Positions 1 to 12,617 of a DNA stretch of 64,000 nt are shown here, one piece after another. Source of the stretch: Saururus chinensis (taxonomy: Eukaryota > Streptophyta > Magnoliopsida > Piperales > Saururaceae); the NCBI GenBank assembly GCA_035235625.1, contig CP141150.1:13454001-13518000 (forward strand), written 5' to 3'. The notes beneath the pieces were generated by a model that was not told where the DNA came from, did not search any database, and worked only from the letters and a program-made list of their open reading frames with translations. Each line of letters opens with the position of its first letter. The first letter of the stretch is position 1. The translations under genes were made by a program, and so were the position numbers.

Positions 1-386
1 GTGAAAGACAAACTTCGTTTTCTGCTTGAAATGGCCTCAAGACGTAGCTTTATGTCTTGAAGTTTGACCGAAATCCAGCGACGAGCTTTCAGCTCTCTCA
101 CATAGCGAAAGATTTTGGGGTGTGTTTTAGTTCGTCCCATTCTAAAAAGGAACTTATCCACCACATCTTCTGTATCATATGCTAATTTTCTCACTTGTTT
201 CACCCAAACCTTGACCCCTTCATCTGTATCTTGTCTTCGATCTGCTTCAATCAAGAAGGCTCTCATGCTTCCCAAGTCATCTTTGATTTCATCTAGTTTT
301 TGGCGCACTCCACTCAACAATTGCAACTCTTCAAGGAGGAGTGGAGTTAACTTAATGAGTACATCGATCACAGCGATCTCCGCCAT
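1..386 (-). CDS. CC-NBS-LRR disease resistance protein, N-terminal Rx_N coiled coil (partial at window edge)
   Basis: Reading the minus strand from an ATG at 386 gives 128 uninterrupted codons to the window edge. The product begins MAEIAVIDVLIKL, continues with LLEELQLLSGVRQKLDEIK, then DLGSMRAFLIEADRR, and has AYDTEDVVDKF near residue 75, which matches the EDVID motif of RPM1-like CNL immune receptors. Families of this type use this four-helix Rx_N domain ahead of an NB-ARC ATPase and leucine-rich repeats; those parts would lie to the left of the window. No stop or frameshift is seen in the visible part, and the start coincides with the expected N-terminus of the family. Whether the full gene is intact cannot be judged here. 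Role by family: cytosolic or membrane-associated pathogen sensing. Confidence 0.85.
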   Translation of the reverse strand, partial: MAEIAVIDVLIKLTPLLLEELQLLSGVRQKLDEIKDDLGSMRAFLIEADRRQDTDEGVKVWVKQVRKLAYDTEDVVDKFLFRMGRTKTHPKIFRYVRELKARRWISVKLQDIKLRLEAISSRKRSLSF

Positions 387-2390
387 CTCGAACTCTGGCC
401 TCTCCCAAGAAATTCCTTTCGAATAAGCCCAATATACACAGCAGGATATTCAGTTAGGGTCGTAAAAAATAAGTATCTAAAATAACTGTTACTAAAAAAA
501 TGACACCATTCTAAAACCTCACTCTATTTAGTAAACAATAAAACCATTGATGGCAATATAGAATCTTGAGTTGAAATAAAATATCCTAGCCTGCGTATTC
601 GTTTAAAAAAGAATTATAGAGCATCATTCAAATCAGCAGTTAATGCCATATCAAATTGCAGCGATAATCAACAACCACATGCAGATAGAAGGAAACAGGA
701 ACAGAAACAACACATTTTATTGTTTCATCTGATTGACAAAAGTAAGACATGACAAGTACTATATACTCATGAAGCAATTTATGTTGCACACAAATTTGTA
801 TCAATAAGTGTTGTGGAAGTGGAGCCAGATCAAATAGAAGAATTTTGGAACGTGTTATGAATTCCTAAAGGTCAGTGATTTATGGGTGAGGAAAGGGGGG
901 CGAATGAGATGAGGGCTCAACCGGTGAAAAGCATGAGGTTGAAGACGACATGAGTTAGTCGTTTGGGATTTGAAGCACGCATTTTAGAACGAGGTGTTAG
1001 TCGTTCAGAATTTTGTATGTGCATTTCAGATTACCCCGTTAGTCAATGTGAAAGCGATTTCCAAACTCGTACATTTCAAACCCTAGCTTACAACGTGAAA
1101 TAGCCTTCGCTCGTGGATTTTTAATACCGACCCTAACTCATGCGAGTTGAAAATGTATGCATCAGGTCAGGGGTCTCCCATCATATTCTCCTCTACAACC
1201 CATTTGAAAGACAAATTCATCAAAGGCCAGGGGGCAACGGCCTTGTCGTCGCTGGGCTGAGGGGGGGGCAAAGGCCAACCAGTGGTGGTCGGCGACCAGC
1301 GGCACACCGCGGGTCGCAATGCATTGAAACAAAGGAAAAAAGAGGGCAGACGGCGTTTTACCTCACGCCGGCGAAGGAGGGGCAAGGAGGTTGGGATAGT
1401 GATGCTTGGACGTTGTCCTGGTCAGGGGCGAAGCCATGGCGGAAGGCTAGAGACCAATTAGCCGACGGCAGGGGCGGATAGAGAGAAGGAAGGGTGGGCG
1501 ATTTCATCGGACTGAAATGGGAAAAGGGGAGAGAGAAGGGTAGACAGCGGATGGAGCCAGGCCAGGGCGCCGCCGCCGCCTAGTGGAAGTAGACGGCCAG
1601 TGGTGGCGTCGCCTGTGTCCTCACAGAAGGAAGGGGTAGTTCCCTTCCTCTCTCTGCCCACAGGTCGGGCGCTTCGATGTTTTTTTATTTCTCTTTCTCT
1701 CCTTTTATTTTTCTTTATATTCTTCTTCGCGTCTCTTCCTTTTCTCTCCCGTTTTCGCGCCACCCATGACCTACGACTAAACACCAGTCCCGACTCTACA
1801 GTTACAAATATCGAAGTTAATCACGAAAATAGATATGCCAAAGCATCAAATTTTTCTTTAAAAAATATGAGCGAAAAATAGTAGAAAATTTACAAAAAAA
1901 AATTGATGATGTTATACATATGCAAATGACAAAGTGCATATAATATCATCTTATTATGGACTATCATTTATTTTTATATATCCAACTAAGATTTGAGGAA
2001 TTAATATTTTATATCTTATGTTTGGATAAAAGTTGAATTCTATTGTGTATTTTATCATGCATTCTAAAAACCTAGGATTCTATTATGTAGTATGAAATCA
2101 AGCATCTGAAATGCAGGATTTTAGTTTGTATTTTGAAATAAAAAAATCTTAAATACATCAATTTAAAATACAAAACGACTAATGCCATGTAGCCTTTTAC
2201 ATAATCCTATCCTTAGTGGGCTTCGACTTTTATTAGCCTACATAACAACCTGATAACCTAATAAGGGCCTTATGGGCCAACTATTATGGAAGAAAACTAA
2301 TCTAAAATATAAATGAATGATTTATAATAATTCACTGTGTTCTACCACCGCTTTGACCTTAAGGTACAAAATTAGCAAAATGTTCATAGA
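387..2390. other. Intergenic, no gene recognised
   Basis: AT-rich sequence with a GC-rich island at roughly 1160-1660. Short open frames in the island on both strands have no recognisable domain and look like composition effects. The island may be part of a transposon, but no terminal repeats were found. Confidence 0.5.
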
Positions 2391-2398
2391 ATTCCACC

Positions 2399-2850
2399 TC
2401 AGAAATCCATGAAGCATCCTCTAAGGAACGGAGAATACCCATTAACTAAGATCTTTGAAATAAGATGGCCAAAACGTTGGACACGATGAGTTTTAATAAT
2501 AAAAGATGGAACTAGCGGAGGATCCTTCAAAAGTAGTAGTGGGGGTAGAGGAATATGAGAAACTTGAGAAGGATCTCCCACAAACCGATGAAGGCATAGT
2601 GCAGAGAGGCCGCCATGCACCAAAGAGAAAACTGCAATTCTTTGGGAGAAAGAAGTTGTTGTTTCATCTGTGTTTTGTGTGAGGAGCGCTGAGAGTAATC
2701 TTTGCAATTCTATATTGTAATTGTTTATCTATATAGTGGAATTGTGTGATCCTGTGGATGTAGGCAGCAAGGCCAAACTACGTTAATTTCCTTGTGTTCT
2801 TTGCTTTCTTGGTGGCATTTCTACGATCCATTCTTCCGCTGTATAGGCAG
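2399..2850 (+). mobile_element. Copia-like LTR 3' part (degenerate)
   Basis: The stretch around 2735-2850 reads like the R/U5 end of plant Ty1-copia LTRs: GAATTGTGTGATCCTGTGG, then 'gatgtaggcagcaaggcc' and 'ccttgtgttctttgctttc'. No matching second LTR, primer binding site or internal coding region is seen, so this is at most a solo or truncated LTR. The assignment rests on remembered resemblance only, and the left boundary is arbitrary. Confidence 0.35.
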
Positions 2851-4556
2851 AGAGGCAGAAAATAGTAGATTTATACTCTGTTCGGTTAGAAATAAGGACA
2901 ATAAATTTATACTCTGCTTGGCGAGGACTATTCTATTCCCTATAAATTGTTCAGAATAACAAAGAATGCATCCATTAGCATTCCAAAAATCCTCTAATTA
3001 CCTTAAAAAACTAAAATATTTAGTATTTTTTTACTACCTAACCCTATGATCCCCATTGTTTCTCTTCCTCATTAACCCCAGTGAAATAACCTTACATCTC
3101 ATTCTCCAACTCTGCTAGAGGTGGAGGCTTTGCTCCAGTGGTAGCCCTACCTCTTCCTCCTTCTATCCTCTTTATTCTTCTTCTTCTTGCTCCTCCTTTT
3201 GATGCAGCCAGCATTGCAAAGTAGCAGTCATGCCACCTCTTTGCTATAAAGAAGTGGTGGCCACAACCAAAATCGCAGCATTTTTTATTGCACTAGCTGT
3301 TACGAAGTTAGTTTTGACAGGATTTGGCCACAATAGCCGGCCAAAAAGGTCAAATCTATTGTAGCAGCCACTACTTTTTATGGATAATCAACGGCACAAG
3401 GGCTAAGAAAGAAGAGGAAGAGGGAAAGAGCAGCTGATGTGCCGCTGTTAATAGCAGCACCAGTTTAACTCTAAATAAGAAGGGAGGAAGAAGTAGATTG
3501 GGGTAGAAAAACATCATATGTTGTGGGGTATATATCTAATATTTTAAAGACTTCTATACGACGTTAATAAGAAATGGAGTATATTTTTGGATGGATGCAG
3601 ATGGATTCACAAAAAAAGGAGCAGGATCTCTCGGTGCCAATTCACTTTGTGCCTGATTTATGTTACAAGATATGGTGACATTTCTTTTTGAAGAATGCCC
3701 CTTAATGCATACGATAACCAGATGTGAGTCCATTCAAGATCAATAACGTCTAATCATTTTCAATCGTCATAAGCATCAGAATAGACTGTCATCAATGTGT
3801 TAAAAAATGCTTCAATTAGAAAAAACTGGTAAACCACTTACTTCTTCCAACACTACGAGATATATTTCTGATCTGAGGAACGAACCATCCACCGGCTCTT
3901 TCTTCGCCTCCGCTTTTAGCTTCCCGCTCTGAAGTCCAATCTCCAGGAAAACGATGAGCCTTATCCTGGGCTTCCTTCAGGCAATATATTGAGGAAGTAT
4001 AAACTGGGCAGGGGCAAGCTACAAATAATGCCTTGGTTGGTGGCTAGTAGGGATGTCTTCGAATGCAAAATTCAAATATGATACCATTTAAAAAAAACTG
4101 CAACCTGCACCCCATTTGACCCGAATAAACCCAACCTATACTTGACATATTTATAATATTAAAAAATATATAAACGTAACTATACAAAGTTCAATCAGGT
4201 TGAATTACTTAAAATCTAAACCTAACTAAAATAACTATTTAAATTAAAATTTCAAAAATAAACCTTATCTACTAAAATCGAATGGGGTTAAATTTTACTA
4301 TATATTTGACTTCATAGGATTGACAATTAACAAAGTTCACTTAAAATGCGTTAGTCATAAATTTGACTTCATCTGGTCGAAAATTAAAAAAGGTGCACAT
4401 AAACGCGTTTGGCAGTGGTTTCCACGAAAACGAAGTGGTGGAAACCTTCCGTTGAAAATTCCAACCATGTGAAACTTTGACCATTGGGGATTGGGTTTTT
4501 CATGCGCAATCTCGTTAGGAAACAACTTGGCCAAGACCTCTCATCGATCCTCTCCA
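2851..4556. other. Intergenic, no gene recognised
   Basis: AT-rich sequence with many stops in all frames. Nothing with a recognisable domain or terminal repeat was seen before the hAT target duplication at 4557. Confidence 0.5.
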
Positions 4557-4564
4557 CCTCAAAC

Positions 4565-5874
4565 GAGGGGTGGAAATGGTCGTCGGTCAACCGCGTTTGT
4601 GTTCGAGTCCGTGCTGTCCGTGACCAATTGACTGTGACCAAATAGACCGAATATTTCGGTCACCGTCACGGTCAAAATAAATGGTCTACTGGGTGACCGC
4701 GTGACCGGATAGAAAAAATCCCGCTCCCAGCTTCTTCTCCTGAGTCCCCTCCGGCTTCTTCCTCCACCCTCTTCCCTGCCGGCATATCGTTACTCCAGTG
4801 AGCCCTAGCCCCATAGTAGACGGAGATGGAGACGGCGACTACCGACCCTAACGGAGAGTGCTTGGGACCGGTATTCAGCCAAAACGGCTGATCCCTTGAC
4901 TTCACAGTGAACAGTCCGGAGCAAATGGTTATTTTCCCTTCAGCATGCTAATTTGTCACTGCAGGTCTGCGCCCTTCCAAAATGCAAAGCTCTTCTGTTA
5001 CCGTTTCCTGCGATGACGTATTTCACAATCGCAAATTCTACCACGAAATACCCGAAACCATATTTCGAATGCAGTGTCGAATGCTGATCCTGCTGACTAT
5101 TTGGAACCCCCCGTTTTCATCTCAAGTTTGGAAATATGGGACGTGCGCAGAACCTGTATGTCAAAATGACGGAGAGAAGTATTGTTATTTGGACCATGAT
5201 GATTTATGGGTTAGCAAGACATGGGTTGTTTGCAGAGTCGATGAAGCTCCTCTCCCAGATGCTTTTCTCGGGTTTGGTCCCCAATTCTTTCACCATGGTT
5301 GCGGTTTTAGTTTGTGCGGCGGGTATGGAAAGCCTGAAACTAGCAAAAGCTATTCATGGGAGAATTGTCGAGTCTGGATTGGAGTTTGAGTTGCACGTTG
5401 GGACTGCACTATTGGACGTTTTTGCCAAGTGTGGGGACTTGATTGATTCACAGCATATTTTTAAGCGGATGAGTAGTCACAGTTTAGTCTCCTTTAATGC
5501 AATGATAGCTGGATTTGTTCACTACTAACATTCCCTTAGTTTAAGGTGCCTGGTAAAACATTGAGTACATGACGAAAGGCAAGAGCCATGCTTTGTTTGG
5601 TTCTGGCAAGGAAAAAAAAGTGATGATAAGCTCCCCAGATGAATTGATGGCAAGACTCCGTTGGTTTGGCAGCGCCACAAAAAATGCAATAAAATAAGTT
5701 GCATACAGGAAAAAAGTAGAAAAAAGAAGAAGATAAAAACGGGTTGACCATGTCCGTGACAGTGTCCGACGGACACACGGTCACAGTCACGGTCATAACA
5801 CTAATTGGTCATATAATTTGGTCATGGTCACGGTCAGTGTTTGACCGTGACCAAATGACCAACTTCCACCCCTA
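4565..5874. mobile_element. Non-autonomous hAT transposon carrying a PPR gene fragment
   Basis: The left end reads GAGGGGTGGAAATGGTC and the right end GACCAACTTCCACCCCTA, an imperfect terminal inverted repeat of the plant hAT type (TAGGGGTGG). The element is flanked by an 8-bp target duplication, CCTCAAAC at 4557-4564 and CCTCCAAC at 5875-5882 (7 of 8 identical), the size expected for hAT. Both subterminal regions are crowded with GGTCA/TGACC motifs in both orientations. No hAT transposase is present, so it is non-autonomous (1310 bp). The interior holds a pentatricopeptide-repeat fragment at 5097-5528, making this a Pack-type (gene-capturing) element. Confidence 0.8.
5097..5528 (+). pseudogene. 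Pentatricopeptide repeat (PPR, PLS-type) protein fragment
   Basis: The open frame from 5097 to the stop at 5526-5528 encodes about four PPR motifs: KFGNMGRAQNLYVKMTERS, then IVIWTMMIYGLARHGLFAES, MKLLSQMLFSGLVPNSFTM, LKLAKAIHGRIVESGLEFEL, LLDVFAKCGDLIDSQHIFKR and SLVSFNAMIAGFVHY. The spacing and the 'AKCGD...FKRM...SFNAMI' register are typical of PLS-class organellar RNA-binding proteins, which are normally 400 or more residues long, mostly intronless and carry a targeting peptide. Here the frame closes upstream with a TGA at 5094-5096 and downstream directly after a repeat, and no start or C-terminal E/DYW domain is present. It lies wholly within the hAT element, so it is best read as a captured, non-functional piece. 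Confidence 0.8.
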
Positions 5875-5882
5875 CCTCCAAC

Positions 5883-7490
5883 GTCAATGTCTCGATGTTT
5901 TGTCCCATCTCTTATTGGACCATGGTATGGGATCGGGCCCAGTTCGGTCCAACTATGTTGCGGTCCAGGTAAACTGGTATGGGCCACAGGGTCCAAGGGT
6001 GGTGGGGGCGGTCGCGCCGAACCCACATGTGCCCTCATTACACATAATTTGAATGAGACCTACATATGTTACACACATATACTAGATATACATCTAGGTG
6101 TGCATTTACACATTGTGGGGCCCAAATGTGCGAATCAGGTGTCAAGGGTGGGACCTGTGGTTAGCGAGGGGTTGACCCTATCGCAGGCTTGGCCATGTGC
6201 AGGGAGTCCAGGCCTCCGCGAGCCCTGAGAGACATAGCCCACGCCCGTTGTGTAAGGCCCTCAATTTGAACGGAAAGAAATTAAGTAGATTGGCCTAATT
6301 GAAATCAGCCCACACTTAGGCCCAATTAAGAGAGGGAAAGTGGGAGGGATATAAGAGTAAAGCTAGGAGGAGGGAAGCACTAACTTCTGTCTGCCCCCTC
6401 TCTTTTCCCTCCTTCTCTCCCAATCAGCCGCCTCTCTCCCTCTCCTTGGTGGATTTCGGCCTGCACTTCAAGGGAAGATTCTCTACTGGCCGCCCCTGCT
6501 ACCACTCCTCTCTTCCTCTATTGGTGAGCAAATAAAGGGGACGACCCTCTCTTTTGACAAGGGCGTGGAGGCTGATTCAAAGGGCAAACTCTACTGAGTT
6601 TTTCTCCGTCCAAGCAAAGGTAGTTTGAGGGATCTGCACATCATATAAGATATTCTTTTAATCCTTACTTATTGATCTTGCTATTGATACGAGAAGGCTG
6701 ATTTGGAGGGCGTGCTAAGGCTAAAAAAAGCCCAGGTTAGTTCATCTTTTTTTCTATATTTTATTCTCCTTTAATTGATTAGATTAAATATATATTTATA
6801 TTGCTAATTTATGTTAGATCTTGCATGCGTTTGGTGTAGATAATATAAAAATTAAATTTTTATTGGTCCCGCCGCGCTTTCGCTGGTCAGGCCACTCAAC
6901 ACCTCTGACAATGAGCTACCCGTCAATGACTACCTTATTGACAAGGTCATCCACCTCATTACCCTCACCACCAACACCATGCTACTGTGTCTGCTGTCTC
7001 GCCAACCAAATTGGTCACCGCAAGCTCAACCCCAACTTGGCAGGGCGCCGGAGCTCTTGACCTGGGTGGGTATGGCCATGAAAGACCATACTTTTCTTCT
7101 GTAAGACTCTCTCCAGTCTCCATCACCTTAAAACATACTCCTTTCTACCCACAATATGATGTGCGGACAAAGTAAAGCCATGTGTTTCCTAGAGAAGTCG
7201 GAGCATCTTCGGCCATTGATTGTGGTCTGTCCAAATCAAACTCGGACTTCAAACCCCGACTTCGAACCTAGATTGGCCCGGTCGGTTCAACCGGGTTTAG
7301 TTGCCGTCTTTAGAGGACACTCAACAACAAGGTCTGGGAGCTCTACTGCCTGGAGTACTCCGACACTCAACAACAAGGTTTAAGGAGCTCCTCTACTTCA
7401 GCCCTTACCCGCTTACTTTTTCTGTCGGCTTTTGACACTTTTCTATTTCCCACTCTCTCCCATTACTCTTCTCCTTCAGCTTCCAGACAT
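5883..7490. other. Intergenic with possible LTR-like segment at 6251-6840
   Basis: A segment beginning TGTAAGGCCCTCAATTTG at 6251 resembles plant LTR starts and is followed by 'ggatataagagtaaa' near 6346, a possible TATA region, then CT-rich leader-like sequence. No second copy or target duplication was found. The rest has no recognised gene; short open frames at 6821-7383 lack any known domain. Confidence 0.35.
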
Positions 7491-7491
7491 G

Positions 7492-7517
7492 AGAGAAGAG
7501 AAGAGAAGAGAAGAGGA
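7492..7517 (+). repeat. (AAGAG)n microsatellite in the IQD 5' leader
   Basis: Short tandem AGAAG/GAGAA run, about five units, in purine-rich sequence upstream of the IQD start. Confidence 0.7.
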
Positions 7518-7853
7518 ATGACAAGGATTTGTGATTTCAGTTGAATTTCCATGTCACCCTGTTGATCTCCGCCGAGAGTTTTGGACCTTTCTGCACTGAT
7601 TTGAATTGTCTTGTTTGCTTTCTGGAAAAGGTGTCGGCATTGTCCTGGTGAGTGTCGGTTGGGTGGTTCTATATTGCTAATTTGAACTTAATAATATATT
7701 ATTTGTTGTGGGTTTTTTATTTATGATGATTTGGGTAGTTAGTGGGTGAGTTAAAATTTGATTTTAGGAGGCATTTGCTTGGAATAATGATGTTTTTTTT
7801 CTTAATTAGAGGTTGAGGTTTCTGGGGTGAGATAGTGTGTCTGTCTGCCTGAA

Positions 7854-9464
7854 ATGGGGAAATCTCCGGCGAAGTGGATCAAAACTGTCCTTTTCGGGAA
7901 GAAGTCATCTAGATCTGCGCCAGGGAAGGGAAGGGGTACTCTGGTAAGCTGGTTTATGGCTTGAAACATTGAGGCAGTTTAGATCATTACTATAAATCTT
8001 ATTAATTGGGATTTTAAACTTAAATCTACGAGTTCATATGAATGAGTTTTTTTGGCTAGTCTGTTTAATTGTGCAGGAGATGCTGAGCCAGTGTTGCATG
8101 AATCTTAAATTGAAGTCTTTCGTTTTCATGTATTGTTGCGAATGCAGGAATTGTTTTTGTTTGAGTTACTTTCGTCCTTTGTAATCTGAGGCATATAGAG
8201 ATAACTTTTGGTGTGAAATTATCATTGCATCTTGTGCTTTAAGGCATAATTTTGGTGTACAATAGTAATGTGGGATGAAAACAAAGTTATTCATGAATCT
8301 TTGTTTTATTTTTTTATTTTTGATAAGATCCAGCTAAAAGGGTGCGATGTCTTAGAGGCTTCAGCTTTCAATTTGCAATGCAGCCTTTTAATGTGCTTTA
8401 ATTTAAGTACCAATGTTTGAAACTATTACTTTGTCCTTTATGTCATCGTGTAGAAATTGGCAAATGATAAAGATGTCAGGGTGTTCGGGAATGGGCCAGA
8501 AAGTGAGTTAGGTAGGGATTCTTCTTCACTTTTGCAACCTACAGCTGTTCGTATGGATACAAATGGTGGAAATATGGAGCTAAAGAGTAGAGTATATGGA
8601 GGACAATTGTCATATATTAATCAAGAAGCAGATGGTCCCTTGCCTGTGGGACTGAATGAGTTTGATAAACTTAAAGAAGAGCAAGTTGCTATAAAATTAC
8701 AAGCGGCTTTAAGGGCTTTGTGGTAAATATCAAATTTTGAATGTTTGATGTGATATTTGAAACATTTGGTACATGTTCCCTTTAATGTGTTGTAAATGAT
8801 CAATCTACCTTCAGTAAAATCAGTCTGATTGTGAAGCAAATTCTGAAACAGGCTCACAGGGCATTTCAAGCACTCAGAGGCATAATTAGACTACAGGCCT
8901 TGATCCATGGTCACTTGGTCAGAAAACAGGTTGTGGCTACTCTACAATGTATGTAGGGAATAGTTAAATTGCAGGCACTTGTTCGTGGACAAAAAGTACG
9001 GTCTTCTGATATAGGGCTGACAGCTTGCAAACTTCACAATCAAGAAAAGGCTGTTGTAAGTTTCTTGTTTGATATAACTTTAACACATTTTATAGACATG
9101 TCGAATGAAGGAACACCTGGTGAAAGAGGTTTGTTTGGAGTTCACTAAGGCTGCTATAAATGAAATTAATTATATTATTTTGTGCAATATGTAAAGTTAG
9201 AGATTCATTAACATGCATGATGCTCTCAATATGTCAGCGCGCAAATATGATTATAATGACCATATTTATGATATTGGGATTGTTGGTGTTGCATTAATTG
9301 TACAGAATTTTGTTGGATAGTTCAACTTTACTAAAAGTTGACAATCTTTGTTTTATCTAATAGATGAACTTTTATCATATCAGGATGCCAAGCCTTTGAT
9401 ATCATCGGAGATAAAAGTATCATATGGGGATGATATGCTATCAACCAATGCTTTTGTTCGGCAA
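7854..9464 (+). pseudogene. IQ67-domain (IQD) calmodulin-binding protein, broken and 3'-truncated
   Basis: Four exons can be read. Exon 1 (7854-7943) begins MGKSPAKWIKTVLFGKKSS, the signature N-terminus of the IQD31-like group. Exon 2 (8454-8722) carries a variable linker and the first half of the IQ67 domain. Exon 3 (8852-9055) has AHRAFQALRGIIRLQALIHG and GIVKLQALVRGQKVRSSDIG. Exon 4 (9384-9464) ends in STNAFVRQ. The exon 2/3 junction falls at the phase-0 position conserved in the family. Two lesions: a missing T in the run at 8708-8710 shifts the frame (QAAFKGFV is restored one base over), and a TAG at 8954-8956 stands where the family has Gln (CMQGIVKL). The C-terminal half is absent; a dead transposase follows. 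IQD proteins bind calmodulin and microtubules. A possible 5'UTR intron lies at about 7650-7809. Confidence 0.85.
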
Positions 9465-10012
9465 GTATGTTCATTTGGGTGTTTCTTTATATATTATTGT
9501 GGTGTTTTATGTTTAAGTCTCTATCATTACCACCAATAGTTCTGGAGGAATGGAATAGATTCTATAGCAAGGTACTTGGTAAACTTTGAGCATCAGTCCT
9601 ATCTCCAAGTTTCATTTGGGGACCTTGTTTTAATAAGACTATCATGCCAACGTAGCTCATACTGCTTTCAGAAGAATATTCAGCTTATAAGGATATTTGA
9701 GTCCCAGCTTAGAAGGATTAAACATTAGTCCCTGATGTCGTAATATAATGGGTAAAGATCAAATAAGATTTTGGAATAGGAAGGGTAAAGTTACACAAAA
9801 TGTGTTAATGACATGTAATTTTGATATGGAGTTTACATATGTCTTGGCTGGTTAGGAGGGTTCTATAAATGATTCCACTATCTTAAAGACGGCTATTACA
9901 ACACAAAGTAAAAGTCAAAAATTAAATGTCCCACGAGGTAATAAAATTGATAATTGCTTTGTTTGATAGTAATTTATTTTCTCATTATTATAATATTATC
10001 TTGAGTACAGGT

Positions 10013-10454
10013 AAATATTTGTTAGTGGATGCGGGGCTTGCAAATCTTTTGGGTTTTTTAGCTCCATATCATAGAACTCGATATCATTTAAATAAGTTTG
10101 ACCCAAATCCACCACAGAATACTGAAGAGCTCTTCAACCTTTGTCATTCTTTGTTGAGGAGCACTATTGAGCGCACATTTGGAGTATAGAAGAACCGTTT
10201 TGAAATATTATCGAATAAAGGACCTAAATTTCCATGAGTCACAAGTTAAAATTGTTGGTATTACAGCTATTATTCATAATTTTATCAGAAAAGTAGATAA
10301 AGATGATGAGTGGAGTGACGATGAATTACACGATGAAGAACTTCCATCGCAGGCACCAAATTTAGAAGATTATCAGTCATGGGCAAATGGAATAGTGAGG
10401 ATGGGTCGTTTTCGTGATGAACTTGCTATAAATATGTGGAATTACAATTATATT
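10013..10454 (+). pseudogene. PIF/Harbinger transposase fragment (DDE_Tnp_4)
   Basis: After a consensus-like acceptor (acag at 10009-10012) the frame reads GKYLLVDAGLANLLGFLAPY, then YHLNKFDPNPPQNTEELFNL and LLRSTIERTFGV, matching the second half of the PIF/Harbinger DDE domain (LVDAGY...IERTFGVLKKRF). A TAG at 10187-10189 replaces the expected Trp, and near 10233 the frame shifts so that QVKIVGITAIIHNFIRK (the IACCVLHNFIR block) and an acidic tail continue to a stop ending at 10457. The first half of the transposase, with the earlier catalytic Asp, was not found. It lies about 0.5 kb downstream of the truncated IQD pseudogene, and its insertion may account for that truncation. Confidence 0.85.
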
Positions 10455-10457
10455 TAG

Positions 10458-12617
10458 GAAGTTATCAAGTAAAAAATTTTATTTAGAAAAATATAAATTA
10501 TAAAATATTATATCCTAAGTTGTTTTGTAGTTGAGAGAAAAAATAGAGTTGAATAATTGTTTTTATTTCTTGTTTGTTTAATAAGTTTAGTATTATGAAA
10601 TAAATGAAAGAATTATGGGACTTGCAACCATTTGTATTGTTCTTAATTTTTTATAGAATATTTTATAGATTATTTTGCACAAAATATTTAATAGAATAGA
10701 ATCATTGCTAAATAATAGTTTTATATAGATGCATGTGCATAATAATTAATGTATATTTGAGTTAATGTAAATTTTTTTATTAATTTTATTTTAAAAAATA
10801 AAAAAATAATGTCCAAGATATTTTTTTGGCAGCAAATTGTGTTTTTTTTTACTCATAACCATGATTGATTAAAAAGGTTACCTCATTAAAAAAATGTGTA
10901 AAATACATAAATAAAAGGTTTGCAAGCCAATCAGTTTGCCATAATTCGAACCTCCTTTCATGCTAATTTATTTGAGCATAAGCATATACTCATATAGAGG
11001 GGACGAGAATATAAATTAGTCATCAAACACATTTAGCCAAAAAAAGGCGAATAAACACAGGGTACATGAGAAAAAAAACCCAAACTATCATTTATCATAT
11101 ATTTTTAATAAAATTAATTATATTATAAACTAAGTTTTTTACCCACAATTATGCCAATGACTTGACTAAAAATAATCTCTTAACCAAATAAAAAATAAGT
11201 ATCAAAGGACCTAAATATGTTATTCTTTATAAATGTGACTTTTTAGCTAGTTTATTATTAAAAATATATAGTAATAATATTTTCGAGGAAAATTTTTCAA
11301 ATGAACTCCTAACCATGGAAATATTTATTTCTATGGAAATTTATTGTGTTAGAAATATAATTTTCCTAAAAAAAATTACTTTTCTTATAATTTTTTTCTT
11401 TCCAAAACCCCTAACTGACCCAAAGGGGAACATTGGGGTGGTCATGGGTGGGGTTCGGGCCTAGGCTGATACTGGGGAGCAAAATGACTTCTCTATGTGC
11501 AGCAAGACCTCGGCAAAAATCATAAAAGTAGGGCTTTTGCAGCACTCTCATAGTCATCGGATCATTGTCCTTTAGCGTAAGCCCTTTGCTGGAGTCATTT
11601 CTGGAGGGAAAGGGGAAGGTGGAAGGGGGATGGAGTCACGAAGGGGCTGCAGCCTTGCTGGCAAGGAGGAGAGGGAGGGGAAGGCTGGGAGGGGGGCTAC
11701 TGTGGGCTTGGGCTGGTAACCGGGTTGTTGGGGAGGAGAGATAATGACTTTTGTATCAACCGGATTGACCCCAGTTGAACTGGGTCGGATTTTAAAATAT
11801 TAATTTACCAAATGGTTCAATAAAAAAATTACAACCACAAAAATGTAAGTGAATATTTGATAAGTGTAAGATATATCTATTTTATACGTATTTTAACCTT
11901 ATTTATTAGTATAATATTAGGTTAATTTAGAGTTAATTAGAGTTTACTTATGTGAAGATAGATGTTAATATTTTTGTTTAATTATTAATTAATTTAGGTG
12001 CTATTAAGTCGGGAATTTATTTATGTACTATAAGTTTAAAATGCGATTTTTGTAGGAAAAATGTGCTTATTGAAGACCTTGGATGATGTGTGGAATAATT
12101 ACAACACTCTTGACACACTTAAGAGTGACTTGGACGCCTTTCAGGAGTTTAATATCTATTTAATAACCTAGTGGATCACTAGATTACTTTTAAATTTAGT
12201 ACTTTAGAAAGTAAGAATTAAAAGTTCTAGTCTCTTTGCTTATAATTTTTTTAATTAAGCGGAATTAAACAAAAGTTCTTTCAAATTTCACCCACAATAA
12301 ATGTGGCTAAATAATAAATGTGTCCATTTAGCCACAATAAAGCGTCTATTTAGCCTTTTGAAACTAGACCCCACATAGGTAGGTTATCTCGCACTTTTAA
12401 AGTGGGTCCCGCCCATGTGGCACATTTTTCGTGTTATAACTTTCGCTCCCGACCTCTGTTTTATACGTTCTTAGGTTCGTTATGCTCGTCTCATCGAGCT
12501 ATATCAATCCCATATAAAAACTCTCTAAATATTTGCCTCTAAATAATTTAAAATAATTAAAAACTTTTAAAATAGCTTTATAAGAGGCAAGCAATCATAC
12601 CAAAAATTTGCAGTCGT
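10458..12617. other. AT-rich intergenic, no gene recognised
   Basis: Long A/T runs and no convincing coding frame. A short GC-rich patch at 11405-11740 has no recognised content. Confidence 0.5.

Noticed and set aside
8720..8730. Idea that the IQD exon 2 splice donor is destroyed
   Set aside because: Shifting the frame by one base in the T run at 8708-8710 restores QAAFKGFV and leaves the GT donor at 8723-8724 intact, so a 1-nt deletion explains it better.
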